NCBI RefSeq assembly: GCF_019431045.1
Contig: NZ_JAHXPT010000010.1
Span: forward strand, 62,001-126,000
Length of the DNA: 64,000 bases
DNA from: Clostridium weizhouense
GTDB lineage: Bacteria; Bacillota; Clostridia; Clostridiales; Clostridiaceae
Direction: 5' to 3'
The translations under genes and the position numbers were made by a program. The stretch's first letter is position 1. Each line of letters starts with the position of its first letter. A model generated the notes under the pieces. The model worked only from the letters and a program-made list of their open reading frames with translations. It ran no database searches and was not told the DNA's origin. This document shows, piece by piece, positions 28,436 to 37,556 of this stretch.

Positions 28436-29140
28436 ATTAGAAAGTCAGTTTTAACAATTAATAAACAGAGTTTTATATATAAGAGAAAAGAGTATTTATT
28501 TAATGAGTTTAGAGATGTAAAGAATCTGTTAAGTAAAAATAGGGAATTCATTATAATGGAGGAAGAATTATATGCAAGGCACTTTAATGAGAGCATACGA
28601 GGAAAACACATTTATGAATTTATTGAAACTAAGTTGAATAATGAGTTTCATAAAAATGATGATATACTCTATCATTATGAATATGATAAAAATAGAAAAA
28701 TTGTATCTATATACTCTATAAAAGGAGGAAAAAGACTAGAAATATTATCAGAAGAGGCAAATAATATTTTAATTAAGCCAATTCAATTTATATTAAAAGA
28801 TATAATGATAGAATTGTTTAAAGAGAAGGATTTAAATTTAAAATTTATTATATTAATTGATGAAATATACTATTATATATCATTAAAACAAGGGAAAGTT
28901 TATGAAACTTTTGTAGAAAAAGAAATCCAACCGTTATTAAATAGACTAAAAAATATAGAGTTAAAATTAATATTAAATGAAGAAAAAAGCCTAGGATATC
29001 TTAATAAGAAAATATCTGATTTTTATAGAAAAATAAATAATAATATTTCTACTAATATAAAGTTAATAAGTATAAGTTGTGGAGATGATATAGATGCGAT
29101 ATATGAGAAACAAGGATTTTATTCCAAGAAAGTTTTATAG
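28436..29140 (+). CDS. PilM-like pilus assembly protein
   Basis: This protein of about 234 residues precedes PilN- and PilO-like genes, the constant order of the inner-membrane alignment complex. The sequence is charged and soluble, without a clear actin-fold signature, so position carries the call. An AAAGGAG site at 28421-28427 has no ATG, GTG or TTG at proper distance. The in-frame ATT at 28436, 8 nt away, fits best. GTG 28403 is the nearest standard start but has a poor ribosome site. Confidence 0.55.
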   Translation: MRKSVLTINKQSFIYKRKEYLFNEFRDVKNLLSKNREFIIMEEELYARHFNESIRGKHIYEFIETKLNNEFHKNDDILYHYEYDKNRKIVSIYSIKGGKRLEILSEEANNILIKPIQFILKDIMIELFKEKDLNLKFIILIDEIYYYISLKQGKVYETFVEKEIQPLLNRLKNIELKLILNEEKSLGYLNKKISDFYRKINNNISTNIKLISISCGDDIDAIYEKQGFYSKKVL

Positions 29141-29510
29141 TCAAAAGAGTAAACAGGAACAGAATGATAAAAAAAGAATAACAATACTTTTTATAATGTT
29201 AAACATTTTAATTTTACCTGTTACTTTAAAAAATTTGCATGAATTTAAAAATACTTATCTAGATAATACCGAAATTATAGAAACAGAGAATGTGTTGGAA
29301 GATAAAGTTGATACTAGAGACATAGAATGTTGGGTAGAAAATTTATTTATAGATCAAGTTGAGTGGGCAAAAGTTACTAAAGATGGTGGAGAAATTGAAG
29401 TAAATGATTTAGAAGTGTTAAAAAATAAAAAAATAAAAGAAAATGTCAATGTTAAGTGTTTAAATTCTAACAATAATGGAAATTATATATTAGGAGTAGA
29501 TTTAAATTGA
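29094..29510 (+). CDS. PilN-like membrane protein
   Basis: This 138-residue bitopic protein has a basic N-terminal tail, one helix (ITILFIMLNILILPVTL, about 29-45) and a small outside domain. It overlaps the pilM-like gene by 47 nt and the next gene by 4 nt. Size, topology and order match PilN, which links PilM to PilO. Sequence alone is too diverged for a firm family call. Confidence 0.55.
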   Translation: MRYMRNKDFIPRKFYSQKSKQEQNDKKRITILFIMLNILILPVTLKNLHEFKNTYLDNTEIIETENVLEDKVDTRDIECWVENLFIDQVEWAKVTKDGGEIEVNDLEVLKNKKIKENVNVKCLNSNNNGNYILGVDLN

Positions 29511-29884
29511 AAAAATATAAAAATAATATATTTATTATAGCAATTATTGCACTTTTCTTCACTCAAGTTTTAGGAATATTTTATACAAAATTAAATAGTC
29601 AATCTAAAGAAGTTGATAAATATTACAAAACTATAAGTAAAAATAAGAAATATAAAACACTAGAAGAATTTGATTGTGAATTAAAAAAAATAGATAATAT
29701 TAATATATTAGAGGGTAGCAAGCAAAATGGAAAGTGGTGTATGAAAGTAAATATAGATGGAGAAAAACAAGAAATTTTAGAATGTCTATCTTATTTAAAA
29801 GGATATGCTATAAATGATTATATAATTGAGCATAATAAAGGTAAAAGTTCATTGATAATAGAATTAAGCGATGATATGACTTGA
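29507..29884 (+). CDS. PilO-like membrane protein
   Basis: This 125-residue bitopic protein has one N-terminal helix (NIFIIAIIALFFTQVLGIFY) followed by a short coiled region and a small alpha/beta domain ending LIIELSDD. It is the last gene of the pilus operon. PilO partners PilN in the alignment complex. The call is by position and topology. Confidence 0.5.
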   Translation: MKKYKNNIFIIAIIALFFTQVLGIFYTKLNSQSKEVDKYYKTISKNKKYKTLEEFDCELKKIDNINILEGSKQNGKWCMKVNIDGEKQEILECLSYLKGYAINDYIIEHNKGKSSLIIELSDDMT

Positions 29885-29919
29885 GTTCATAGAATAAAAT
29901 AAAGAACGAAAAATAACTG

Positions 29920-29983
29920 TTTTGCATTATAAAAATATTTAGTTTTTTATGCAAAATGTAGAGAAATAATTGCAATTATTTCT
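29920..29983 (+). terminator. Double hairpin ending the pilus operon
   Basis: TTTTGCAT (29920-29927) pairs with ATGCAAAA (29949-29956). Just downstream lies the 22-nt perfect palindrome at 29962-29983 (AGAAATAATT, GC, AATTATTTCT), followed by TTCTTTTG. The pair probably ends the pilus transcript before the efp promoter. The second may be the real terminator. Confidence 0.6.
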
Positions 29984-30096
29984 TTCTTTTGATAAAATAT
30001 CATTGTTATGTCGAAGTTTATAGCAATTGAACTTTAATAATATCTAAAAGTTAAATTTAGATTGTAATTATTTTATAAATTTTGGAGGGATATTTA

Positions 30097-30654
30097 ATGA
30101 TATCAGCAGGAGATATAAGAAAAGGTGTAACTTTTGAGATGGATGGACAAGTGTTTGTAGTTACAGACTTTTTACACGTTAAACCAGGTAAGGGAGCTGC
30201 CTTTGTAAGAACTAAACTTAGAAACGTAATTTCAGGTGGGGTTGTAGATAGAACATTTAACCCAACTGAAAAATTACAAGAAGCTGTAATAGAAAGAAAA
30301 GAAATGCAATACCTTTATTCAGATGGAGAGTTATACTACTTCATGGATCAAGAAACTTTTGAACAAATTCCTTTAAATGAAGAAAAAGTTGCAGATGCAA
30401 TAAAATTCTTAAAGGAAAATATGTTTGCTGTAATAAAATTCTTCAAAGGAAATGCTTTCTCTGTAGAAGCGCCAAACTTTGTTGAATTACAAATAACATA
30501 TACAGAACCAGGTGTTAAAGGAAATACGGCTACTAATGCACTAAAACCAGCTACAGTTGAAACAGGTGCTATAGTAAATGTTCCAATGTTCGTTAATGAT
30601 GGAGATGTTATAAGAATAGATACTAGAACTGGAGAATACATGGAAAGAGTTTAA
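30097..30654 (+). CDS. efp: Translation elongation factor P
   Basis: This 185-residue protein starts [13 protein letters not shown] at ATG 30097, with GGAGGG upstream. Its three beta-barrel domains are complete. The tip loop [10 protein letters not shown] has Lys32, the residue that is post-translationally modified in Bacillus EF-P. EF-P relieves ribosome stalling at proline runs. An upstream ATG (30082) would overlap the ribosome site, so I reject it. Confidence 0.97.
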   Translation: MISAGDIRKGVTFEMDGQVFVVTDFLHVKPGKGAAFVRTKLRNVISGGVVDRTFNPTEKLQEAVIERKEMQYLYSDGELYYFMDQETFEQIPLNEEKVADAIKFLKENMFAVIKFFKGNAFSVEAPNFVELQITYTEPGVKGNTATNALKPATVETGAIVNVPMFVNDGDVIRIDTRTGEYMERV

Positions 30655-30730
30655 GACTCTTGTAATGAATTTTCTAAATGTCTTATATAAGTTATTAAGA
30701 TTATTGCTTAGTAATTTTAGGCACATTTAA

Positions 30731-30764
30731 AAAATAATAGACCAGTATGCTGGTCTATTATTTT
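30731..30764 (+). terminator. Terminator after efp
   Basis: AAAATAATAGACCA (30731-30744) pairs perfectly with TGGTCTATTATTTT (30751-30764) around GTATGC, with T-rich sequence after it. The same 14-bp stem is found after spoIVB at 48772-48814. Confidence 0.93.
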
Positions 30765-30802
30765 ATTTCATGTGCCTTATTTATAAAAGGAAGTGAATAG
30801 AT

Positions 30803-31168
30803 ATGGAAGATCTTAAAAATCAAATTGAAAATTTAAAGTTAAACTTATCTAATATAGAAAATAAAGAATATCAAAATTATTTTTATTCTTTAATTTCTAT
30901 TTTAGATACGATGAATGATAAATTAGAAGAACTAACAGTAAATCAAGAAACCATTGAAGAAAATATTAAATTTATGGATGATGATTTAACTGATATTCAA
31001 GATGAACTTTTTGAAGAAGTGTCCATAGATGAATTAAATGATATGGAAGAAGAATATACAGAAGTTAGTTGTTGTCATTGTGGCAATATAATTTTTGCAG
31101 AACAAACAACTTTAAAAAACAATAGTGAAATTCCATGTCCATATTGTAATAAAAATATAAAAGCATAA
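30803..31168 (+). CDS. CD1247-type coiled-coil protein with zinc ribbon
   Basis: This 121-residue protein has an N-terminal coiled coil (about residues 1-75, LKNQIENLKLNLSNIENKEY), then acidic helices, and a C-terminal zinc ribbon with CCHCGN and CPYCNK pairs. It matches the clostridial CD1247 N-terminal domain family, whose function is unknown. It sits alone between terminators and follows an AAGGAAGTG ribosome site. Confidence 0.8.
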   Translation: MEDLKNQIENLKLNLSNIENKEYQNYFYSLISILDTMNDKLEELTVNQETIEENIKFMDDDLTDIQDELFEEVSIDELNDMEEEYTEVSCCHCGNIIFAEQTTLKNNSEIPCPYCNKNIKA

Positions 31169-31181
31169 AAATATTTTTAAT

Positions 31182-31213
31182 GTCATAGTTTTACTATGGC
31201 TTTTTTTATTTTT
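31182..31213 (+). terminator. Terminator after the zinc-ribbon gene
   Basis: GTCATAG pairs with CTATGGC around TTTTA, followed by seven T and more T-rich sequence. The rest of the gap to 31475 has no gene. It includes a short GC-rich stretch (31310-31357) with a GCACC/GGTGC stem of unknown meaning. Confidence 0.85.
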
Positions 31214-31523
31214 TAGGAATTTATATATTTTAAAATTTGAGGATAACTTTTAGAATATCTTGTTTTATAGGTATTATAAGTACCACCTAAAGAATAAAAA
31301 AATGATCATATCCCGCACCATTATTCCTGCACTATGTTTGGAAAGGGTGCATGGCTAAAAAAATTGTAAATAACATGTATAAAAATGTATTAATTTAATT
31401 ACAAAATATATATTAATTGATAAAAAAAGAAATATAGGTTATAATAAAGAGAATAAATAAAGAAAGGTTAAAAAGGTAAGTGCCGCTAAAAATTTTGATG
31501 TATATATAAATCTAATAGGAAAA

Positions 31524-31844
31524 TTGACTAATTTTGAAGTACGAATATGGTACAATTATCATGATAGAAATATTATTAACGAGATAGATGAATCGTTATC
31601 AATAAAAGAACAGGCTAAACAAGCTCATTTTTTAAGAAATAAATATAGGTCAGAGGCTAGGAAATTAATGAAGGATAGAGAATTAGCAGAAAATTTAAAT
31701 ACTAATAACTCTAATAAGTCTTTTGAATATTATGAAACAAAGTATATGGAACAGGGATATAGTAGTAATATTCTTTATAAAAAAATAATAGAGGCTTCAA
31801 CTAGAAGTAATAAATTGATAAATAAACAGTTTGGATTAGCTTAA
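31524..31844 (+). CDS. Orphan protein without a clear start; possible fragment
   Basis: The reading frame from TTG 31524 gives 106 residues (EVRIWYNYHDRNIINEIDESL, SEARKLMKDRELAENL, ASTRSNKLINKQFGLA). The same frame stays open upstream to a stop at 31458, and those 21 extra codons read as plausible protein, but no ATG, GTG or TTG lies in them. Charged helices and no signal peptide are seen. I do not recognise the family. It may be the C-terminal domain left from a longer protein, or may use a non-standard start. Confidence 0.45.
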   Translation: MTNFEVRIWYNYHDRNIINEIDESLSIKEQAKQAHFLRNKYRSEARKLMKDRELAENLNTNNSNKSFEYYETKYMEQGYSSNILYKKIIEASTRSNKLINKQFGLA

Positions 31845-31885
31845 TAAATATGAATAACTTATAGAATGATAATTATTGACTTAGG

Positions 31886-31912
31886 GAACTCACAAGGGGT
31901 TCTTTTTTTATT
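31886..31912 (+). terminator. Terminator after the orphan gene
   Basis: GAACTC (31886-31891) pairs with GGGTTC (31897-31902) with one G-U pair, followed by a long T run. It isolates the orphan from the spoIIIA operon. Confidence 0.8.
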
Positions 31913-32023
31913 TTTAGAGATATGTAATTTTAAATTTACATATCTTTTTTTTTTGTAAAAGTAATATTTTGATTCTTTAATCAATATTAATAAATTAAGA
32001 AAAACAATAGAGGAGGAAGTGAG

Positions 32024-32944
32024 ATGAAAGATGAAAATGAAATTTTTAATATTTTTCCAAATGATATAGCTAGTTTACTAAAAGAAAAGGCAAAAAAGGA
32101 ACAATTTTATGAAATAAGACTTAAAGTAGGAAAACCGATTATCGTTTATTCAAATATAGGAGAGTCTATTGTCTCATATAAACCATCTAAAGAAGATATA
32201 AAAGGGGTCATTCAGAAGATATCTAATTATTCATTATATGCTTATGAAGAAGATATAAAACAAGGTTTTATAACAATTAAAGGTGGTCATAGAATTGGAA
32301 TTGCAGGAGAATGTGTCATGTCTGATGGTAAAGTTAAAACCATTAGAAATATATCATCTATAAATATTAGAATTTCTAGAGAAATAATAGGATGTTCAAA
32401 TAAAGTAATGAAATATATAATATCTGGAAATAGAATTTTTAATACTATTATTATTTCACCACCTAAATGTGGCAAAACTACTATTTTAAGAGACATTGCT
32501 AGAAATATATCAACTGGAATTAAATCTTTATCATTAGAAGGTAAGAAAGTTTCAGTAATTGATGAAAGAAGTGAAATAGCATCTTGTTATTTTGGTGTTC
32601 CTCAAAGTGATTTAGGAATAAGGACAGATGTATTAGATAACTGTTTAAAAAAAGAAGGAATGATTATGTCAATAAGAAGTCTTTCGCCTGAAGTATTAAT
32701 TTGTGATGAAATTGGCACTAAAGGTGATGTAGAAGCGCTAATGATGGCATTTAATTCAGGAGTTAATATAATTACAACAATTCATGGATTTACAATTGAT
32801 GATATTTATAAACGTAAAGTTTTTAAGGATCTTATTGATAATCAAATACTAGAAAGAGTAATTATATTAAGTTCAAGAGAAGGGGTAGGTACTGTTGAAA
32901 AGGTTTATGCACTAAAAGGAGAGGAAAGAGTATGTTTAAATTAA
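32024..32944 (+). CDS. spoIIIAA: Stage III sporulation protein AA, secretion-type ATPase
   Basis: This 306-residue ATPase has Walker A SPPKCGKTTILRD (about residues 144-156) and Walker B VLICDEIGT. It is related to type II/IV secretion ATPases and energises the SpoIIIA-SpoIIQ channel between mother cell and forespore. It starts the eight-gene spoIIIA operon after GGAGGAAG and overlaps spoIIIAB by 13 nt. Confidence 0.95.
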   Translation: MKDENEIFNIFPNDIASLLKEKAKKEQFYEIRLKVGKPIIVYSNIGESIVSYKPSKEDIKGVIQKISNYSLYAYEEDIKQGFITIKGGHRIGIAGECVMSDGKVKTIRNISSINIRISREIIGCSNKVMKYIISGNRIFNTIIISPPKCGKTTILRDIARNISTGIKSLSLEGKKVSVIDERSEIASCYFGVPQSDLGIRTDVLDNCLKKEGMIMSIRSLSPEVLICDEIGTKGDVEALMMAFNSGVNIITTIHGFTIDDIYKRKVFKDLIDNQILERVIILSSREGVGTVEKVYALKGEERVCLN

Positions 32945-33450
32945 TACTTATTTTTATGCTCTTTATTACAAGTTCATATATAGGATTTATATATGGTGAG
33001 ACATTTAGAAAAAGATATGATGAACTTAAAGAGATTTTAAAAAGTTTAATAATTTTGCAAAATGAAATTTTGTATGGAAGTACTCCTCTTCCAGAAGCAT
33101 TAGATAATGTTAAGTGTAAGGTTAATGCACCAATAAGTGAACTTTTAAATAAAACAAATAAAAAACTAATAGAAGGGGAAGTAGAAAGTGTTTATAAGGC
33201 ATTTGAAGAAGAATTTTTGAACTTAAAAGAAAAATTTTATTTGTCAGAAAGTGATAAAAGGATTTTAAAGGATTTTTTAAAATCTTTAGGGGAATCAGGA
33301 ACATATGGACAAGAAAAAATATTTAATTTGGTTATTGAAAATATAAAAGCAAATTTAAAAGAAGCAGAAGAAGTCTCAAAGAAAGATATAAAAGTATATA
33401 GATATTTAGGTATATGTTTTGGTGCAATGATTGCAATATTTTTAATTTAG
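32932..33450 (+). CDS. spoIIIAB: Stage III sporulation protein AB
   Basis: This 172-residue protein has N- and C-terminal membrane helices (about 2-20 and 153-171) around a helical domain with LKSLIILQNEILYGSTPLPEAL, the SpoIIIAB signature, related to the GspF cytoplasmic domain. It is part of the feeding-tube channel base. Confidence 0.93.
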   Translation: MFKLILIFMLFITSSYIGFIYGETFRKRYDELKEILKSLIILQNEILYGSTPLPEALDNVKCKVNAPISELLNKTNKKLIEGEVESVYKAFEEEFLNLKEKFYLSESDKRILKDFLKSLGESGTYGQEKIFNLVIENIKANLKEAEEVSKKDIKVYRYLGICFGAMIAIFLI

Positions 33451-33464
33451 ATAGGAGGATAGTT

Positions 33465-33662
33465 ATGCATGATATAAGCATTCTTTTTAAGATTGGTGGA
33501 GCTGGGATATTACTTGTAATACTGGATAAGGTTTTAACTAGTAGTGGAAAGGGAGATATTGCAGCAATCACAAACATTGCAGGCGTGGTAATAATTTTAC
33601 TTATGATAGTATCTCTTATTGGAAATCTATTTAATACAGTAAAAACAATGTTTGTTATGTAG
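33465..33662 (+). CDS. spoIIIAC: Stage III sporulation protein AC
   Basis: This 65-residue membrane protein has two helices (IGGAGILLVILDKVL and IAGVVIILLMIVSLIG). The length is right for SpoIIIAC from ATG 33465 with its AGGAGG site. An upstream in-frame ATG at 33414 lies within spoIIIAB and is rejected. Confidence 0.93.
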   Translation: MHDISILFKIGGAGILLVILDKVLTSSGKGDIAAITNIAGVVIILLMIVSLIGNLFNTVKTMFVM

Positions 33663-33670
33663 GTGATTTT

Positions 33671-34054
33671 ATGTTGATGATAAAAATTGCAACATTAGCT
33701 TTTGTTGGATTATTCCTAACTTTACTATTTAAAAATAGTAAATCTGAAATAAGTGTTTTTATTTCTTTAGCTGTAAGCGTATTAATATTACTTTTAATTA
33801 TAAGTCAAGTACAAGAAATAATTACCTTTTTGAGGAGTGTAGCTGATAAAGCTAATATAGATACAGTTTATATTGGAATCGTATTGAAAATTTTAGCAAT
33901 AGCTTATTTAGCTTCTTTTACAAGTGAAATATGTAAAGATGCAGGAGCTTCAAGCATAGCTACAAAGGTGGAGTTTTCAGGAAAGATAATGATTTTGGTA
34001 TTAGCAATTCCAATACTTATGGCTGTATTAAACTCTATTTTACAGATAATGTAG
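33671..34054 (+). CDS. spoIIIAD: Stage III sporulation protein AD
   Basis: This 127-residue membrane protein has four helices and the conserved YIGIVLKILAIAYLASFTSEICKDAG motif of SpoIIIAD. AGGTGA precedes the ATG. A second ATG two codons later (33677) is also possible. Confidence 0.93.
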   Translation: MLMIKIATLAFVGLFLTLLFKNSKSEISVFISLAVSVLILLLIISQVQEIITFLRSVADKANIDTVYIGIVLKILAIAYLASFTSEICKDAGASSIATKVEFSGKIMILVLAIPILMAVLNSILQIM

Positions 34055-34062
34055 GTGTAATT

Positions 34063-35316
34063 ATGAATATAATAAAAAGATTTACAATAGTTTTGTTGAT
34101 AAACGTTATTATAATATCCATAGTGAGTTGTGTTTTTTTTGAAAATAACATGGCTTATGGAGCAGAGATAAATAATATAAGAAATACTAAAAATAATACA
34201 CAAATAAATCAATCTTCAGTAAATGAAGTTAATATAGATGATTTAGATAGCAACACCAAAGGACAAATTAATGTTTTGTATGATTATATAAACAAGATGA
34301 AGACAGATGTAGAGCTTATGAATAATTTAGATCCAGTAGAATACATCAAAGAGTACGTTAAAGAAGGAAAAGGAAATATTTCGATAAAAACTATAAGTAA
34401 AGCAGTAATAACTATGCTTTTTAGAGAAGTCAAAAGTGTATTAAAGCTTGTAATTTCAATAGTTACAATAGTTATAATTTGTTCACTAATTAAAAATTTA
34501 CAGTCAGCATTTTCTAACGATTCCGTTTCGGAAATAGCTTTTTATGCTTGCTATGCTTTAATTATCATGATTTTATCAAAAAGTTTTATTATTTCTATTA
34601 ATGTTGCAAGAGAAGTTATAACAAATATTTCAGATTTTATGGCTGCACTATTACCAGTACTTATAACAATGATAGGAGTAGCTGGGGGGATGACTCAAGC
34701 AGCTACATTAGATCCTATTGTATTTGTAGGAGTAATATTTATACCTAGAATATATTCTAATATTATAATTCCACTTATTTTAATGGGATTTGTATTGGAA
34801 TTTGCAAATAATCTTTCTAATGAACATAAAATAACAAATCTTTGTAAATTATTAAAGCAAAGTATTCTATGGATGCAGGGGATTATAATTACTGTTTTTA
34901 TAGGAATATTAACAATAAGAGGAATAACTTCAAAAACAATAGATGCAGTAACTTTAAAAACAGCAAAATTTGCAATAGATAATTTCATACCTATTGTTGG
35001 TAAAACATTTTCAGATGCAATAGCATCAGTTGCAGGATATTCATTAATAATAAAAAATGCAGTAAGTTCAATAGGATTAGTAATTATTGTTTTAATACTT
35101 TTATATCCAGTAATAAAATTAATTCTTATGACACTTATATATAAATTAGCTGCTGCACTTATAGAACCTATAAGTGATTCTAGAATAACAAATTCAGTAG
35201 CAGCAGCAGGAACTTCAATGACACTTATTATATCATGTGTTTTAAGTGTAAGCTTAATGTTTTTTATTTTGATAGCCATTATCGCATCTTCAGGATTATT
35301 TGTAGTTGGGGGGTAG
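34063..35316 (+). CDS. spoIIIAE: Stage III sporulation protein AE
   Basis: This 417-residue protein has an N-terminal signal-like helix, a short outside domain (about residues 40-120), then seven or so membrane helices including LLPVLITMIGVAGGMTQAATLDPI. It is the largest membrane channel component of the SpoIIIA complex. Length is normal for clostridia. Confidence 0.94.
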   Translation: MNIIKRFTIVLLINVIIISIVSCVFFENNMAYGAEINNIRNTKNNTQINQSSVNEVNIDDLDSNTKGQINVLYDYINKMKTDVELMNNLDPVEYIKEYVKEGKGNISIKTISKAVITMLFREVKSVLKLVISIVTIVIICSLIKNLQSAFSNDSVSEIAFYACYALIIMILSKSFIISINVAREVITNISDFMAALLPVLITMIGVAGGMTQAATLDPIVFVGVIFIPRIYSNIIIPLILMGFVLEFANNLSNEHKITNLCKLLKQSILWMQGIIITVFIGILTIRGITSKTIDAVTLKTAKFAIDNFIPIVGKTFSDAIASVAGYSLIIKNAVSSIGLVIIVLILLYPVIKLILMTLIYKLAAALIEPISDSRITNSVAAAGTSMTLIISCVLSVSLMFFILIAIIASSGLFVVGG

Positions 35317-35319
35317 ATT

Positions 35320-35925
35320 ATGGATACATTAAAAGGGTTTGCAATAACTTTAGTGACAGTTCTAATATTTATAACATCAGTAGAACTTATAGCACCAAAT
35401 AATAGTATGAAAAAATATCTAAAATTCATATTAGGATTGATTTTAATAACTGTAATCTTAAACCCAATAGTAAAGGTTATTTCAAAAGGAGAAGAAAATT
35501 TATTTCTTAGTATTAGTGATTATGAAGATGTTTTATCTAAATATGATAATAAAGCGAAAAATAGTGATAGCAACATTGTAGAAAATGATAATACAGATAT
35601 TAGAGAAAAAACATTTAAAGAAAACTTTAATAAAAACTGTGAAAGCTTATTAAAGACTGAATATCCTAATAAAAGTTTTAAATGTGAAGTTGATTGTGAA
35701 GCAAATTTTGCAGATATGAGTTTAGATATAAAAAAGCTTAAAATAGGTGTAAGTGATAAAAAAATAAAGAAAATAAACAAGATAAATAAAATAGCTATTA
35801 AAGAGAATAAAGATGACGAAAAGGAAAGTAGAAAAAATGATGAGTATAAAGAGATAGTTAGATTTATATGTGGACAGTTAAATCTTTCCAAAGAGAAAAT
35901 AGAAGTGTATGAATTAGAGGAATAG
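35320..35925 (+). CDS. spoIIIAF: Stage III sporulation protein AF
   Basis: This 201-residue protein has two N-terminal helices (about 5-26 and 35-52) and a charged C-terminal ring-building-like domain ending EIVRFICGQLNLSKEKIEVYE, which is characteristic of SpoIIIAF. It starts 3 nt after spoIIIAE. Confidence 0.9.
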   Translation: MDTLKGFAITLVTVLIFITSVELIAPNNSMKKYLKFILGLILITVILNPIVKVISKGEENLFLSISDYEDVLSKYDNKAKNSDSNIVENDNTDIREKTFKENFNKNCESLLKTEYPNKSFKCEVDCEANFADMSLDIKKLKIGVSDKKIKKINKINKIAIKENKDDEKESRKNDEYKEIVRFICGQLNLSKEKIEVYELEE

Positions 35926-35936
35926 GAGATGAGTGA

Positions 35937-36569
35937 ATGGATAAGGATAAATTTAAAGAACACTTAAAAAAAATATTATCTGAAAAAAAATTAAGCAGTC
36001 TTATTTCAATATGCTTAATACTAGCATTTATACTTGTGTCCATGAATGTATTAATGCCTAAAAAGAGCATAATAAATACAAAAATGAATAGTAGTAATAA
36101 TAATACTAACCAAAATCCTAGTATAAGTGAAGAAAATAAAAATACTTCAGGTAGTATATCAAATGAACAAAGAAATTATGAAGAAAAACAAAAAACAGAA
36201 TTAAAAAATATTTTAAAGAAAATCGATGGTGTTGGTGAGGTTGATGTTATGATTTCATTTGAAAGTGGAGAAGAAAAAGTCCCTGCATATGATAAAACAG
36301 CACAAACATCAACAACTCAAGAAACTGATACTGAAGGTGGAAAAAGAGTAAATAATCAAAAAAATGATGGATCAACTGTTGTAATGACAAGCAATAATGG
36401 AAATAATGAACCTTTTATATTAAGAACATATAAACCAAAAGTTATTGGTGTTGTAGCAGTAGCAGAAGGTGCTGAAAGTAGTAAAACAAAATATAATATT
36501 GAACAAGCTGTATCAAAATTATATAACTTAAGTTTAGATAAGGTTAATGTATATCCAATGAAGAAGTAG
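35937..36569 (+). CDS. spoIIIAG: Stage III sporulation protein AG
   Basis: This 210-residue single-pass protein has a helix (about 21-40), a low-complexity Asn/Ser linker and a ring-building domain with LKKIDGVGEVDVMISFESGEEKVPAYD. SpoIIIAG forms the large ring that joins the forespore SpoIIQ channel. All features are intact. Confidence 0.94.
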   Translation: MDKDKFKEHLKKILSEKKLSSLISICLILAFILVSMNVLMPKKSIINTKMNSSNNNTNQNPSISEENKNTSGSISNEQRNYEEKQKTELKNILKKIDGVGEVDVMISFESGEEKVPAYDKTAQTSTTQETDTEGGKRVNNQKNDGSTVVMTSNNGNNEPFILRTYKPKVIGVVAVAEGAESSKTKYNIEQAVSKLYNLSLDKVNVYPMKK

Positions 36570-36609
36570 CATATAATTTAAAAGAAAAAGGATGGGAGGA
36601 AAAAATATT

Positions 36610-37161
36610 ATGAAAAGGAAACAATTAGGTATAATCTTTACTCTACTAGCATTAATTTTATGTGTAGGTGTGCTAGCAGCAAAACTAAATAATGGAGGGT
36701 TAAATGATCCCACAGATTTAAGTGCAGTACTGTCAACTGAAAATGTTATAGGTAATACTACTGAAGAAACTTCAGAGGTAGCAGATGCAAGTGAGGATCA
36801 AGCAACTTTAAATCAAAACGAAAGCTTTTTTAAAGTAAGAAGTGAAAGAGAACAAAATGATTCAGTAACAATTCAAAATTTAAAAGCTACAATAGATGAT
36901 GCCAATACATCAAAAGAAAGAAAAGATGAAGCAAATAAGGAATTAATTAAAAAAACAGTTACTCAAGATAAACAAGCTAGAATAGAATTGAACATAAAGA
37001 ATAAAGGTTATGAAGATGCTTTGTGTATGTTAGATGATAAAAAAGCAACAGTAATAGTTAAATGTCAAAATGGAATTGAAGAAAAAGATAGTGTAGCGAT
37101 ACAAGAAATAGTTCAAAATGTATCAAATATTAAAGATGTAATAATACAAGTTGAAAAATAA
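36610..37161 (+). CDS. spoIIIAH: Stage III sporulation protein AH
   Basis: This 183-residue protein has an N-terminal helix (IIFTLLALILCVGVLAA), an acidic linker and a YscJ/FliF-like ring domain (about residues 85-180). It binds SpoIIQ across the intermembrane space. ATG 36610 follows GGGAGG at 10 nt. The upstream ATG 36592 overlaps that site. Its stop codon overlaps the left end of the repeat element at 37161. Confidence 0.93.
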   Translation: MKRKQLGIIFTLLALILCVGVLAAKLNNGGLNDPTDLSAVLSTENVIGNTTEETSEVADASEDQATLNQNESFFKVRSEREQNDSVTIQNLKATIDDANTSKERKDEANKELIKKTVTQDKQARIELNIKNKGYEDALCMLDDKKATVIVKCQNGIEEKDSVAIQEIVQNVSNIKDVIIQVEK

Positions 37162-37436
37162 GGCACATGAAAATAAATAATAACTCCAAAGTTGCAATGG
37201 ATATTTTTCATCAGGCAAGGAGATAAATTACCATCATAGTGTACCTATTAGGTCAATTTGACGATGAGTAGAGAACCAAAAGTGATGCTCCAAATTTTAT
37301 ATTTGGTTAGCAGAACTTTCACACAGTGCAATCTATGATTTTGTGTGAATCACTTACTCAGCGAGCGTATGTGAGTCGAGCTTCCCATGATGGGAAATAG
37401 GCTGGCAAATGGAATTATTATTTTTTGATTGTGCCT
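37161..37436. repeat. Multi-hairpin repeat element with terminal inverted repeats
   Basis: The ends are inverted: AGGCACA (37161-37167) against TGTGCCT (37430-37436), and AATAATAACTCC (37176-37187) against GGAATTATTATT (37411-37422) with one mismatch. Inside are perfect stems: CCAAA/TTTGG (37290-37306), TTCACACA/TGTGTGAA (37318-37349) and TTCCCA/TGGGAA (37382-37396). The core is GC-rich compared with its surroundings. It is non-coding and lies between spoIIIAH and asp23. It looks like a MITE or a mobile structured RNA. Confidence 0.7.
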
Positions 37437-37556
37437 AACATAATTATAGCTTTGAAAAATAATACAATGTCTAATTGTAATGTTAAATTATATTTGATAT
37501 AATAAACGTAAGATTAGCATGTTTTGTTATTACAAAACCTAGGAGGGTGAAATAGC

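Noticed and set aside
34695-35429. Long reverse-strand open frame opposite spoIIIAE
   Set aside because: It is a shadow of the strongly supported spoIIIAE/AF genes and has no ribosome site.
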